This document shows positions 32,105 to 40,443 of a stretch of DNA of 44,911 nt, piece after piece. The stretch's first letter is position 1, and the number at the start of each line of letters is the position of its first letter. The DNA is from CAYUFF01 sp964444075 (lineage in GTDB: Archaea; Aenigmatarchaeota; Aenigmatarchaeia; CG10238-14; SCSR01): assembly GCA_964444075.1 (NCBI GenBank), contig CAYUFF010000003.1, positions 1 through 44,911 of the forward strand. Reading direction: 5' to 3'. A program made the position numbers and the translations under genes. A model generated the notes under the pieces. That model was not told the DNA's origin. It saw nothing but the letters and a program-made list of their open reading frames with translations, and made no database searches.

Positions 32105-33391
32105 TTACCAACGTAGTAACCATTTCCACAATGGAACAAACTTTATCTTCCTTCCTTTAACGCTTTTCTCCCCCTCGTAATCCCAAGTTACGCACAACAA
32201 ATTCCTACATTTCAACCTTTCGGAAGCTTCCATCAAACCTTTAATTTCCCTTTCCATCGTCCCGAAATCGGAAACGTCGTAGCAAACCTGAATGAGCTGC
32301 TCAACTCTTTTACCCTCTACAACGACGAAGTCAACCTCATAGTTATCGGAGTAGTAATAAATCGTCTTACCTCTTCTCTTGAGTTCTACGAAAACGAGGT
32401 TTTCCATCAGTTTGCCTTTATCCCTTATTCCGTTGACGTACAAAATTCCGTTGTCGACTAAATACACCTTTGGAAGTGTTTGCTCCGATTTCCTCAAGGA
32501 ATAAGAAAACTTGTGGGCAGAAAAGACGAAGAAAACGTCCTTCAACGCTTCGAGATATTCGTAGAGAGTTGTCTTGCCAACCTTAATTCCCTGAGATTTC
32601 AGAAAGTTGTGAAACTTGTGGACAGAGAAGAGCTTGGTTGCAGAATCCATCAGAGAGGCTATGAGCAACCTGAGCGCTTTAACATTCTTAACCTTATACC
32701 TTTCCATCACGTCTCTGTAAATCGTCGTTTCTACAATTTCCGTGATTATTTTTTCCCTTTCCTCCGGATAGAGAATCGTCTCGGGATAACCACCAAAATT
32801 TAGATATTCTTTCAACTCTCTCATTATCATCGCTTTTTCTTTCGAAGATAGGTATCTCTTTGGTTCCATGTCTTTAGCTCGTAGAAATTCTGCGAAAGAA
32901 AATGGAAGAACAGCGTAGGTTAGAGACCTTCCCCTTAATTGAGTCGCTATTTCCCTCGATAAAAACTTTGAACTTGAACCTGAGACAAAAACATTGATAC
33001 CCTCTTCGAGCAAAGTTCTTACCCAAGTTTCCCAACCTTCGATGTTTTGAATTTCGTCAAGGAAAAACCACACTTTTTTCTCCTTATTCTCAGGGTAAAT
33101 TTCGAAATAAGTTTCCTTGACGAGGTCCAAATCTCCTAGAGACAGACTCTTCAGGACGGTTAGCTCAAAATTCAGGTACAAGATTTGGGTTATATCATAT
33201 TTCTCCAAAAGTCTTTTCATTATTTGGAACATCGAATAAGTTTTCCCCGCCCTTCTAGGTCCTATTATCGCCACAGCCCTTTTTATGGGAATTTCAGAAG
33301 GTATTTGCAAATCCCTTTCCACAAGCCAAGGAATACCTTTTTCGTGAAAATCTCTTATTACAGTTGCTATTCTTTCTTTGGTTATCATCAA
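32105..33391 (-). CDS. AAA-type ATPase of the DUF4143 family
   Basis: A 428-residue ATP-binding protein. The P-loop A-I-I-G-P-R-R-A-G-K-T is near residue 45, the Walker B strand is V-W-F-F-L-D-E-I-Q-N, and sensor-like V-F-V-S-G-S-S-S-K follows. Next comes the helical DUF4143-type part (PFSFAEFLRA, L-N-F-G-G-Y-P-E), and a C-terminal nuclease-like fold with ENLVFVELKRRGKTIYYY and N-Y-E-V-D-F-V-V. These proteins are abundant and variable in archaeal genomes, often scattered or laterally moved; their function is unknown. It stands alone between convergent and divergent neighbours. Confidence 0.85.
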   Translation of the reverse strand: MMITKERIATVIRDFHEKGIPWLVERDLQIPSEIPIKRAVAIIGPRRAGKTYSMFQIMKRLLEKYDITQILYLNFELTVLKSLSLGDLDLVKETYFEIYPENKEKKVWFFLDEIQNIEGWETWVRTLLEEGINVFVSGSSSKFLSREIATQLRGRSLTYAVLPFSFAEFLRAKDMEPKRYLSSKEKAMIMRELKEYLNFGGYPETILYPEEREKIITEIVETTIYRDVMERYKVKNVKALRLLIASLMDSATKLFSVHKFHNFLKSQGIKVGKTTLYEYLEALKDVFFVFSAHKFSYSLRKSEQTLPKVYLVDNGILYVNGIRDKGKLMENLVFVELKRRGKTIYYYSDNYEVDFVVVEGKRVEQLIQVCYDVSDFGTMEREIKGLMEASERLKCRNLLCVTWDYEGEKSVKGRKIKFVPLWKWLLRW

Positions 33392-33633
33392 GTACTATAT
33401 AGAGGGAAATTTTTAAAAAAAGTTTCCCTGTCTACTGTCTACTACTACCAAGGCATTATCCAACCTTGAGAACCTTGCTAAGCAATCAAAATTTCACAGA
33501 AGCTGTCGAATGAGGATGTCACGTAGCAATTCATAACAATTCACACCTCTAGTTACCATTTTTTTACTCTCATGGTTGAGCGATTATCCTATCGAGTTTG
33601 CATTTGAGTTGTGAGTTTTGGGTTTTGAGAAAA

Positions 33634-33645
33634 CCTTTTTATTTT
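33634..33645 (+). promoter_or_regulatory. TATA box of the ftsZ operon
   Basis: CCTTTTTATTTT, centred about 26 bases before the ATG at 33666. No ribosome binding site is visible, which fits a leaderless start. The preceding gap (33392-33633) holds no gene that I can support. Confidence 0.45.
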
Positions 33646-33665
33646 TCTTTTTCAAAATAAACCTC

Positions 33666-34787
33666 ATGGGAAGGAAGACGAGAAAAACTAAAAAGAAAGA
33701 CTTGGACCTGGATATCAAAGGGGAAAACGTCTCTAAACATGTTCTCAAGGTTCACGACACGGACGAAGAGCTCAGGAAAGTAATAGCCGAAAGCAAACCA
33801 AAGATAAAGGTCGTTGGCACTGGAGGAGCTGGATGCAACACGATAACGAGGCTGATGGAAGTCGGAATCGAGGGCGTGGAAACGATAGCAGTTAATACAG
33901 ATGCCCTCGACTTGCTCCATTCGAAAGCTCACAAGAAAGTGTTGATAGGAAGAAGTTTGACTCACGGACTAGGTGCTGGAGCAAACCCAAAGAAAGGTTA
34001 TGAAGCCGCGCAGGAAAGCAAGGAGAAGTTGAAGGAAGTGCTGAGGGATGCGGATATGGTGTTCTTGACTTGTGGCTTGGGAGGAGGAACGGGCACGGGA
34101 AGCATGCCTGTAATTGCAGAGATGGCTAAGAGGGAAGGTGCTTTGGTAGTAGGAGTTGTCACGCTTCCATTTTCCATGGAAGGAAGGGAAAGGATGAAGA
34201 ACGCCAGGGAAGGCGTAGAGAAGCTTGAAAAGCTCGTCGATACGTTGATAGTGATTCCCAACGACAAGCTGCTGGAGCTAGCTCCTGATGCAACGCTCCA
34301 GCAAGCGTTCAGGATGTGTGACGAAATTTTGATTAGCGCCGTCAAGGGAATAGCGGAGCTCGTTACCAAGCCTGGGTTGATAAACAGAGACTACGCAGAC
34401 GTGAGAGCTGTCATGGAAAACGGCGGGCTCGCGATGATAGGCGTCGGTGAGAGCGACACGGATAATAGGGCTATAGATTCCGTGAGGAAAGCCATCAACA
34501 ACCCACTGCTCAGCGTTGATATAAAGGATGCTAAAGGAGCTCTCATCCACATAGTGAGCGGTCCTAACATCAAGATAACAGAAGCTCAGCAAATCGTCGA
34601 GAGTATTTCATCCCAACTTTCCCCAGAAGCGAAAATACTATGGGGAGCCTCGATAGACGAAAGCCTCGGGGATAAGATAAGGACCATCCTCGTAGTAACG
34701 GGGATAAACTCTCCGCAAATACTCGGGAAAGGGAGCGAGGGAGCGAGGGAGATGGAAAAGCTTTTAAATATAAGAGTCGTAGAATAG
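33666..34787 (+). CDS. ftsZ: Cell division protein FtsZ
   Basis: A 373-residue tubulin-like GTPase that forms the division ring. After a basic/charged N-terminal extension of about 45 residues come V-V-G-T-G-G-A-G-C-N-T (T1), the T-loop 3 region, the tubulin signature C-G-L-G-G-G-T-G-T-G-S, VIPNDKLLELAPDATLQQAF, and the T7 synergy loop V-T-K-P-G-L-I-N-R-D-Y-A-D. I choose ATG 33666; the open frame upstream (from 33618) has only a Phe-rich translated AT stretch. SecE follows after 6 bases, the usual gene order in many euryarchaea. Confidence 0.95.
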   Translation: MGRKTRKTKKKDLDLDIKGENVSKHVLKVHDTDEELRKVIAESKPKIKVVGTGGAGCNTITRLMEVGIEGVETIAVNTDALDLLHSKAHKKVLIGRSLTHGLGAGANPKKGYEAAQESKEKLKEVLRDADMVFLTCGLGGGTGTGSMPVIAEMAKREGALVVGVVTLPFSMEGRERMKNAREGVEKLEKLVDTLIVIPNDKLLELAPDATLQQAFRMCDEILISAVKGIAELVTKPGLINRDYADVRAVMENGGLAMIGVGESDTDNRAIDSVRKAINNPLLSVDIKDAKGALIHIVSGPNIKITEAQQIVESISSQLSPEAKILWGASIDESLGDKIRTILVVTGINSPQILGKGSEGAREMEKLLNIRVVE

Positions 34788-34793
34788 TGATTA

Positions 34794-34973
34794 ATGAGGC
34801 TCGTCGAGAGACTAGCGGAGAAGCTGGGTTGCTACAGGAGGGTGTTGACGGCGTGCAGGAAGCCCGATAGGGAGGAGTTCGTTGGCTACTTGAAAGAGTG
34901 CTTGGTCGGGACGTTGATAATAGGTTTAATAGGCTTCCTCTTTTATCTAATCTTCGCGGTGGTGAGCCTATGA
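34794..34973 (+). CDS. secE: Protein translocase subunit SecE (Sec61 gamma)
   Basis: A 59-residue membrane protein. The amphipathic N-terminus (LVERLAEKLGCYRRVLTACR) with K-P-D-R-E-E-F is followed by one transmembrane helix (LVGTLIIGLIGFLFYLIFAV). It clamps the SecY channel. It starts 6 bases after ftsZ, and its stop overlaps the spt5 start as ATGA. The family is recognisable by the P-(D/T)-x-x-E-F motif and by context. Confidence 0.9.
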   Translation: MRLVERLAEKLGCYRRVLTACRKPDREEFVGYLKECLVGTLIIGLIGFLFYLIFAVVSL

Positions 34974-35413
34974 TTTACACGGTAAAGACGGTCGTCGGGA
35001 GGGAGGACGCGGTCCTGGACGCGATAGCTACGAGAGCCCAAACGCAGGGACTTAACATAAAGGCCTTAATCCACCCAGAAGAGATCAAGGGATACATCTT
35101 CGTGGAAGGGGAGCTCGACGACATCCTCAAGGCGATGGGCGGTGTTCCACACGTGAGGGGGGTAATCAAAAAACCGATCGAGATAAAGGAGATTGAAAGG
35201 TTCTTGAAGCCGAAAGTCGAGGAAATCGAGCTGGGTGTAGGCGACGTCGTGGAGGTTATCGGAGGTCCTTTCAAGGGTGAAAGGGGAAGGATTACTAAGT
35301 ACGACAAGGTTAAGGGTGAGGTGACGCTGGAACTGTTGGAGGTTTCCGTGCCTATTCCGGTTACGGTTTCTGCCGAGTTCGTGAAGCTCGTGGAGAGGAA
35401 GGGGAAGGAGTAA
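34970..35413 (+). CDS. spt5: Transcription elongation factor Spt5/NusG
   Basis: A 147-residue NusG-family factor: NGN domain (MIYTVKTVVGREDAVLDAIA, P-E-E-I-K-G-Y-I-F-V-E-G, GVPHVRGVI, about 1-85), then a KOW domain (V-G-D-V-V-E-V-I-G-G-P-F-K-G-E-R-G-R-I, about 95-147). It binds the RNAP clamp together with Spt4, closing the cleft for processive elongation. The frame is open upstream to 34898, but the family start and the ATGA overlap with secE fix ATG 34970. Only 12 bases separate it from rpl11. Confidence 0.95.
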   Translation: MIYTVKTVVGREDAVLDAIATRAQTQGLNIKALIHPEEIKGYIFVEGELDDILKAMGGVPHVRGVIKKPIEIKEIERFLKPKVEEIELGVGDVVEVIGGPFKGERGRITKYDKVKGEVTLELLEVSVPIPVTVSAEFVKLVERKGKE

Positions 35414-35425
35414 CGGCGTGGGACC

Positions 35426-35713
35426 ATGGCGAAGGTTTCGGAACTCATCAAGAAGGAGCTCAAGGTTGAAAAGGTAAAGCTCGATGAAAGCGAGAAGGCG
35501 AAGGGAAAGGAAAGCGTAGGCGACCTGAAGATGGAGCAGGTCGTCAAGATAGCCAGAGAAAAGATGGGTGACATGATGGTCGGCAGCCTGAAAGCCGCTG
35601 TGAAGACGGTCTTGGGAAGTATGGTGAGCATGCCCGTTACCGTGGAAGGGAAGAAGCCGAAGGAAATTTTGAGGGAGGTAGAGGATGGTAAGTGGGACGA
35701 GGTGATAAAATAG
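35426..35713 (+). CDS. rpl11: 50S ribosomal protein L11, C-terminal domain only
   Basis: A 95-residue protein corresponding only to the second half of L11 (archaeal L11 is about 160 residues). It begins M-A-K-V-S-E-L-I-K-K-E-L, at the linker between domains, and continues with the rRNA-binding C-terminal domain (VGDLKMEQVVKIAREKMGDM, LKAAVKTVLGSMVSMPVTVE, K-K-P-K-E-I-L). The N-terminal domain, with its K-A-x-x-G-P-P-L-G-P-A-L-G-P-L-G motif, is absent. The same frame is stopped by the spt5 TAA at 35411, only 12 bases before the ATG, so no N-terminal domain can be encoded upstream. The remaining domain can bind the GTPase-associated region of 23S rRNA; the part that contacts L10 and elongation factors is gone. 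Confidence 0.88.
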   Translation: MAKVSELIKKELKVEKVKLDESEKAKGKESVGDLKMEQVVKIAREKMGDMMVGSLKAAVKTVLGSMVSMPVTVEGKKPKEILREVEDGKWDEVIK

Positions 35714-35734
35714 TTTTAAAGCATCGCCGCTAAT

Positions 35735-35743
35735 CTTTATAAG
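35735..35743 (+). promoter_or_regulatory. Internal TATA box before rpl1
   Basis: CTTTATAAG, centred 29 bases before the GTG at 35768. It suggests that L1-L10-L12 have their own promoter. A GAGGGG-type ribosome binding site sits just before the start codon. Confidence 0.5.
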
Positions 35744-35767
35744 TTCGAAGGTTCGAGGGGTGACGAC

Positions 35768-36394
35768 GTGTTCGAAAAGGAGGAGCTGAAGGAAGCCATA
35801 AAGAAAGTGAGGGAAAGTTCCAAGAAGAGAAACTTTGTACAGAGCGTCGAGCTCATCGTCAACCTCAAGGACCTCGACCTGAAAAAGCCGGAGAACAGGA
35901 TGAACGAGGTCGTTTTTTTACCCAAGGGAAGGGGGAAGGAAGCTAAGGTAGTCTTGTTCAGCGACAGCATCAAGGAAGCGGAGTGCGAGATTCTCAGTAG
36001 CAAAGAAATAGAGCTCCTCGCGAAGAACAAGAGGGAGGCGAAAAAGCTCGCTAACAAGACCGACTTTTTCCTGGCGGAGCCTGTTTTGATGCCGGTAGTG
36101 GGTAGGTACCTCGGAATAGTCTTGGGTCCTCGCGGTAAGATGCCGAAGGTAGTGAGCGGGGACGTCAACGCGATGGTAAGAAGCCTGAAGAACTCGGTGA
36201 GGATAAAGGTGAAAGATAACCCTACAGTGCAGTGTATGATCGGGACGGAGGGTATGGGGGATGAAGAGTTGGCAGAAAATGCTCTCGCTGTGTTAAAATT
36301 TTTGGAGGAGAAGCTCCCCAAGGGAAGGAAAAACGTAAGGAACGTGCTCGTAAAGTTTACGATGTCTAAACCTGTAAAGGTAGGTAAGGGTTGA
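35768..36394 (+). CDS. rpl1: 50S ribosomal protein L1
   Basis: A 208-residue L1-stalk protein. Landmarks are FVQSVELIVNLKDLDLKKPE, VVFLPKGRGKEAKVVLF, the central domain V-V-G-R-Y-L-G-I-V-L-G-P-R-G-K-M-P, and the return strand KNVRNVLVKFTMSKPVKV. L1 binds 23S rRNA and helps release the E-site tRNA; in several archaea it also represses its own operon by binding its mRNA. Length is normal. GTG start; rpl10 follows after 4 bases. Confidence 0.95.
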   Translation: MFEKEELKEAIKKVRESSKKRNFVQSVELIVNLKDLDLKKPENRMNEVVFLPKGRGKEAKVVLFSDSIKEAECEILSSKEIELLAKNKREAKKLANKTDFFLAEPVLMPVVGRYLGIVLGPRGKMPKVVSGDVNAMVRSLKNSVRIKVKDNPTVQCMIGTEGMGDEELAENALAVLKFLEEKLPKGRKNVRNVLVKFTMSKPVKVGKG

Positions 36395-36398
36395 GAGG

Positions 36399-37157
36399 GT
36401 GGTCAAAGAGGAGAAGGTGAGGGAGGTCGAAAGGGTACTGGACCTAATAAACTCCCACAGGACCATCGGGATAATAGACCTTCACAGGATGCCAACAAGG
36501 GAACTGAAGGAGATAAAGAGGAAGCTTAAGGATAAGACCGTCGTCACCGTCACCAAGAAAACGCTCTTCAAGATAGCGATTGAAAGGTCCGGTAAGAAGA
36601 ACCTGGAAAAGCTCATCGACTACTTTCCGGCATACATGGGCCTCGTTTTCAGCAACCTCGATGCCTTCAAGACGTTCAAGCTTGTTAAAGAAATGAAATC
36701 CGCCACCTTCGCCAGGGAGGGCGACGTCGCCGAGAAAGATATAGAGGTCAAGGCTGGTCCGACAAACTTGAGTCCTGGACCTGTAATCGGAGAGCTTAAC
36801 AAGGTCGGCCTTCCCGTAGGAATAGAAGGAGGAAGGATAGTCGTCAAGAAAGATACCGTCTTGGTGAAAGCCGGGGAAACGATCTCGAAGGAAGTGGCGA
36901 GCGTGCTGCAAAAGCTCGGAATTCCAGCGAAGGAAATAGGGCTTAAGGTGCAAGCGTTGTACGAGGATGGTGAGGTTTATCCGAAAGACATTCTCGAGCT
37001 CGTCGGAGAGCCTATGGTCGAGGAAATGAGGAAGGCGATAAACAGGGCGATAAATCTCTCCATAGCCATCGAATACCCAACGAAAGAAACTGTAGGCTTT
37101 TTATTTGCGAAGGCTTATAATATTGCTAAGTTTATAAAAGAAAGGGTCGGTGGTTAG
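36399..37157 (+). CDS. rpl10: 50S ribosomal protein L10 (P0) with shortened stalk region
   Basis: A 252-residue stalk base protein. The rRNA-binding part (SHRTIGIIDLHRMPTRELKE, T-V-T-K-K-T-L-F-K) and the archaeal insertion domain (VKAGPTNLSPGPVIGELNKV, I-V-V-K-K-D) are complete. The C-terminal spine that carries L12 dimers is short: one recognisable repeat (NLSIAIEYPTKETVGFLFAK) and then A-Y-N-I-A-K-F-I-K-E-R-V-G-G. Archaeal L10 is usually about 330 residues, with three dimer-binding helices and an acidic tail ending like L12; both are missing. The stop is real, since rpl12 begins 1 base after it. Confidence 0.93.
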   Translation: MVKEEKVREVERVLDLINSHRTIGIIDLHRMPTRELKEIKRKLKDKTVVTVTKKTLFKIAIERSGKKNLEKLIDYFPAYMGLVFSNLDAFKTFKLVKEMKSATFAREGDVAEKDIEVKAGPTNLSPGPVIGELNKVGLPVGIEGGRIVVKKDTVLVKAGETISKEVASVLQKLGIPAKEIGLKVQALYEDGEVYPKDILELVGEPMVEEMRKAINRAINLSIAIEYPTKETVGFLFAKAYNIAKFIKERVGG

Positions 37158-37158
37158 G

Positions 37159-37458
37159 ATGCAGGAAATATATTCTGCCTTGCTTTTGCACGCGGCGAAG
37201 AAGCCGATAACGGAGGAGAACATAAAGAAGGTCTTGGAAACCGTGGGTGCTGAGATAGACGAGGGTAGGATAAAAGCTCTTGTCGCGAGCCTTGAGGGTC
37301 AGGATATAGAGGAGTTGATCAAGCAGGCTAGCTCAGCGATGGTTGCCACCGCTCCTGCCGAAAAGAAGGAGGAAGAAAAAGAGGAGAAGAAAGAAGAGGA
37401 GGAAGAGAAGAAAGCAGAAGAAGCGGCCACCGCTGGTTTGTCAGCGCTCTTCGGCTAA
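37159..37458 (+). CDS. rpl12: 50S ribosomal protein L12 (P1)
   Basis: A 99-residue acidic stalk protein. The N-terminal dimerisation and L10-binding helices are YSALLLHAAKKPITEENIKK and GRIKALVASLEGQDIEELI. A Lys/Glu-rich hinge follows, ending in the factor-binding tail G-L-S-A-L-F-G. ATG 37159 is one base after the rpl10 stop; an upstream GTG at 37150 is less likely. With L10's tail missing, L12 supplies the only copy of the factor-binding motif in this stalk. Confidence 0.93.
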   Translation: MQEIYSALLLHAAKKPITEENIKKVLETVGAEIDEGRIKALVASLEGQDIEELIKQASSAMVATAPAEKKEEEKEEKKEEEEEKKAEEAATAGLSALFG

Positions 37459-37462
37459 AACC

Positions 37463-38011
37463 ATGGAAAGGCTTCTGAGGCTTGCTAAAAAGATAGAGGA
37501 TGTCGAACTGAGGAAAAAAGTAGAGGATTTTCTGAAAAACCTCGAGCTCACGCACCCCGAGTTCAAGAAGTATCCCAAGACTCCTCTAGAGGAAGCTAAG
37601 TCTCCCTTTACCGTTGTCAACGTCGGCACGGTCGAGAGAAAAGTCCTCGAACACACAGTAGCGCTTACCGAGGCTTGCATAAAAGTTTCGGAGATCCTGG
37701 AAAGGAACTTTGGCGTGAAGCTCAAAAGGGATTACTTGATAGCTGCGGCTATTCTTCACGATTTGATGAAGTGCTTCGAATGGACTCTTGCCTGCCAACC
37801 AACGGGAATTTTGCTCGACCACACGATGCTGGCTGTCGCCGAACTTTACAAGAGGGGTTTTCCCGAGGAGGTAATCCACATAGTGGCGAGTCATTACGGA
37901 GAGAGTGGAAGCACGCCTCCGAGGACGCTCGAAGCCTTCCTACTCCATTATCTCGATACCACGCTTTCCCTCATGGAATTCTACATAGCACTTTTCAAGG
38001 GGAAGCAATAA
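37463..38011 (+). CDS. HD-domain phosphohydrolase, MptB-like
   Basis: A 182-residue metal-dependent phosphohydrolase. Metal ligands are H (LEHTVAL), H-D (AAAILHDLMK), H (L-L-D-H-T) and H (IHIVASHYGE). The N-terminus, ERLLRLAKKIEDVELRKKVE with L-T-H-P-E-F, matches my recollection of the archaeal 7,8-dihydroneopterin 2',3'-cyclic phosphate phosphodiesterase MptB, which acts in methanopterin-type pterin biosynthesis. The start ATG 37463 follows the rpl12 stop by 4 bases; the open frame upstream of it is an out-of-frame reading of L12. If the assignment holds, the organism makes a tetrahydromethanopterin-like C1 carrier, which would fit the formate dehydrogenase. A generic HD hydrolase is the alternative. 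Confidence 0.65.
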   Translation: MERLLRLAKKIEDVELRKKVEDFLKNLELTHPEFKKYPKTPLEEAKSPFTVVNVGTVERKVLEHTVALTEACIKVSEILERNFGVKLKRDYLIAAAILHDLMKCFEWTLACQPTGILLDHTMLAVAELYKRGFPEEVIHIVASHYGESGSTPPRTLEAFLLHYLDTTLSLMEFYIALFKGKQ

Positions 38012-38064
38012 GTTTGGCTTTGGGTGAACTAAAAAATTATTTTCTTTGGGCTCAATGAAAAATT

Positions 38065-40443
38065 ATGGACGGAAAAGAAATGGTAATGGAATTCCTCAGG
38101 AAGGATCCCGAAAGGTTCTGGAAGGTTAGGCTTTTCGACGAACTCGGGTTTGAAAGGAAGAAGTGCACGAAGTGTGGAAAGTACTTCTGGACACTCACCG
38201 AGCAAGAGGTTTGCAACGATTCGAGTTGCAGGGATTACGAGTTCATAGGAGACCCTCCGGCAAAAAGGAAGTTGGGTTACTTCGAAGTCTGGGAAAGGGT
38301 TAGCAAGTTCTTCGTGGAAAGGGGTCATGCTGTGTTGAAAAGGTTCCCCGTGGTTTGCAGGTGGTTTCCGCTCTACTTTACGATTGCAGGAATCGTCGAT
38401 TTTTACAGGATGAGCAACGGAAGCCTAGACTTCGAGTTTCCCGCTAACCCGAGCGTCGTAAATCAAGTTTGCTTGAGGTTCAACGACATTCCCAACGTTG
38501 GGATAAACTCGAAATCCTACACCTGCTTCGGCATGATAAACCAGCAAAGCCTCTACGACGGGAAGGAAGGTTATTGGAAGGATGAGTGCATTGAGCTGGA
38601 TTTCGAACTTCTTACCAAAGTGTTGAAAATTCCTCCCGAGGAGATAGTTTTCATAGAGGATGCCTGGTTCGGAGCTAATGCTTTCGGAGCGTGCTTGGAA
38701 TACCACGTCAGAGGTTTGGAGTTGGGTAATGCCGTGTTCACTCAGTTCGTAGGGACTCCGGAAAGCTTCAGGGAGATGGATAAGAAGGTCATCGACATGG
38801 GAGCGGGCTGGGAAAGGTTAACGTGGATTACCCAAGGAACCCCTACCAGTTATGAGTGCGCTTTCGGTCCTGTGGTAGAGAAGCTTAAGAAGGCTTGCGG
38901 AGTGGAATACGACGAGGAGCTTTTCCTGAGGTACGCGAAACTCTCTGGGAAGCTCAACGTCGATGAGGTCGACGATATTTTTAGCGTGAAGAGAAAAATC
39001 GCGGAAAAGTTAGGAGTTGATGTTGAAACTTTAGAAAAGAACATCGAACCCCTGCAGGCGATTTTTTCGATTGCCGACCACGCTAGGGCTTTGCTCTTCG
39101 CGTTGAGCGACGGCGGGATAATCAGCAACGTCGGCGGTGGTTATAACTTAAGGGTGATCTTGAGGAGGGCTCTAAGCTTCATCGACAAGTACTCTTGGGG
39201 CGTGAAGCTTGAGGACGTCATCGCCTGGCACGCGGAATATTTAAGAAAGATGTTTCCAGAGCTCGAAGAAAACCTTGAGCACGTCGTGAGGATGGTTGAA
39301 GTCGAGGAGGAAAGGTACAGAAAGAGCAAGGAGAAGGGTAAAAGGCTTGTCGAAAAGTTCGTGAAGGAAAACAGGGTTCCTAGCGAGGAAGAGCTGATGA
39401 AGCTCTACGATTCGGAGGGAATAACTCCGGAGCAACTGGTCGAAGCTGGTCTTAAAATAGAGATACCTCCCAAATTCTACGCTAGGATTACAGAGCTGCA
39501 CATGAGGGAGAAGGAAAAGAGGGATAAGCTCGAGTTCGACGTCAGCAACGTAGCTCCGACTGAAATTCTGTTCTACGAAGCTCCAGAAATATTTGATTTC
39601 GAAGCGAAGGTTGTGAAAGTTTTTCCCGAGGGTTGGGTTGTCTTGGATAAGACAGCGTTCTACCCAGAGTCGGGAGGACAGGCTTGCGATAAGGGAATGA
39701 TAGGAGGTCGTGAAGTCCTGGACGTTCAGAAAGTCGGTGGCGTAATACTGCACAAGGTCGATGGAGAGCTCAAGGAGGGAGGGGTTGTCGAGTGTCACGT
39801 TGACAGAGAAAGGAGGGAAAGGCTGAAAAAGCACCACACAGCCACTCACATCCTAAACGCTGCTTCGAGGATGGTGTTGGGTAAGCACGTTTTTCAGCAT
39901 TCCGCTTTCAAGGAAGAAGGGAAAGCGAGGCTGGACATAACTCACTACCAGGCTTTGAGCGAGGAAGAAGTTGAGAGGATAGAGAAGCTTGCCAACGAAA
40001 TCGTGGCCAAAGGTTACGAGATAGTGGTGGAGGTTATGCCAAGGGGCGAGGCCGAGCAAAAGTACGGGTTCAACGTATACCAAGGAGGTCCCATCGCTGA
40101 GAAGACGCTGCGGATAGTTTCTATCGACGACATCGACCACGAAGCATGTTGCGGTACTCATTGCAGGAACACGAGAGAAGTAGGGATCATCCACATCCTC
40201 CGAACAAAGAGGATTGCTGACGGAGTCGTCAGGATAGAGTTTTGCGCTGGCGACGTCGCGAGGGAAATGTTGGAGCGAAGCAAGAAAATCGTCGAGAGCG
40301 TTTGCTCCGAGCTCGGAGTTTCGTCGGAGCAGCTTCCAGAAAAGGTGGAGGAAATCTTCGAGAAGTGGAAGAGCTTGAGGAAGGAAGTAAAGAAGTTGAG
40401 GAAGGTAGCGATGGTTGGGAGGAGAGGGAATGAAAGACGTTAA
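38065..40443 (+). CDS. alaS: Alanyl-tRNA synthetase lacking the C-Ala domain
   Basis: A 792-residue class II synthetase. The archaeal N-terminal region has a Cys-rich zinc site (C-T-K-C-G-K-Y-F-W ... C-N-D-S-S-C). The catalytic core shows RFPVVCRWFPLYFTIAGIVD, FNDIPNVGINSKSYTCFGMI and D-M-G-A-G-W-E-R-L. The editing domain has its metal motifs H-H-T-A-T-H-I-L-N and C-C-G-T-H-C-R-N-T. After R-I-E-F-C-A-G the protein enters a coiled segment (EEIFEKWKSLRKEVKKLRKV) and stops. Archaeal AlaRS normally continues for about 100 more residues into the C-Ala domain, which binds the tRNA elbow and dimerises. The next gene starts inside the last 14 bases, so no C-Ala coding sequence follows. Confidence 0.93.
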   Translation: MDGKEMVMEFLRKDPERFWKVRLFDELGFERKKCTKCGKYFWTLTEQEVCNDSSCRDYEFIGDPPAKRKLGYFEVWERVSKFFVERGHAVLKRFPVVCRWFPLYFTIAGIVDFYRMSNGSLDFEFPANPSVVNQVCLRFNDIPNVGINSKSYTCFGMINQQSLYDGKEGYWKDECIELDFELLTKVLKIPPEEIVFIEDAWFGANAFGACLEYHVRGLELGNAVFTQFVGTPESFREMDKKVIDMGAGWERLTWITQGTPTSYECAFGPVVEKLKKACGVEYDEELFLRYAKLSGKLNVDEVDDIFSVKRKIAEKLGVDVETLEKNIEPLQAIFSIADHARALLFALSDGGIISNVGGGYNLRVILRRALSFIDKYSWGVKLEDVIAWHAEYLRKMFPELEENLEHVVRMVEVEEERYRKSKEKGKRLVEKFVKENRVPSEEELMKLYDSEGITPEQLVEAGLKIEIPPKFYARITELHMREKEKRDKLEFDVSNVAPTEILFYEAPEIFDFEAKVVKVFPEGWVVLDKTAFYPESGGQACDKGMIGGREVLDVQKVGGVILHKVDGELKEGGVVECHVDRERRERLKKHHTATHILNAASRMVLGKHVFQHSAFKEEGKARLDITHYQALSEEEVERIEKLANEIVAKGYEIVVEVMPRGEAEQKYGFNVYQGGPIAEKTLRIVSIDDIDHEACCGTHCRNTREVGIIHILRTKRIADGVVRIEFCAGDVAREMLERSKKIVESVCSELGVSSEQLPEKVEEIFEKWKSLRKEVKKLRKVAMVGRRGNERR

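Noticed and set aside
37343..37462. N-terminal extension of the HD hydrolase frame
   Set aside because: It is the L12 hinge read out of frame (runs of Arg/Lys); the true start is ATG 37463.
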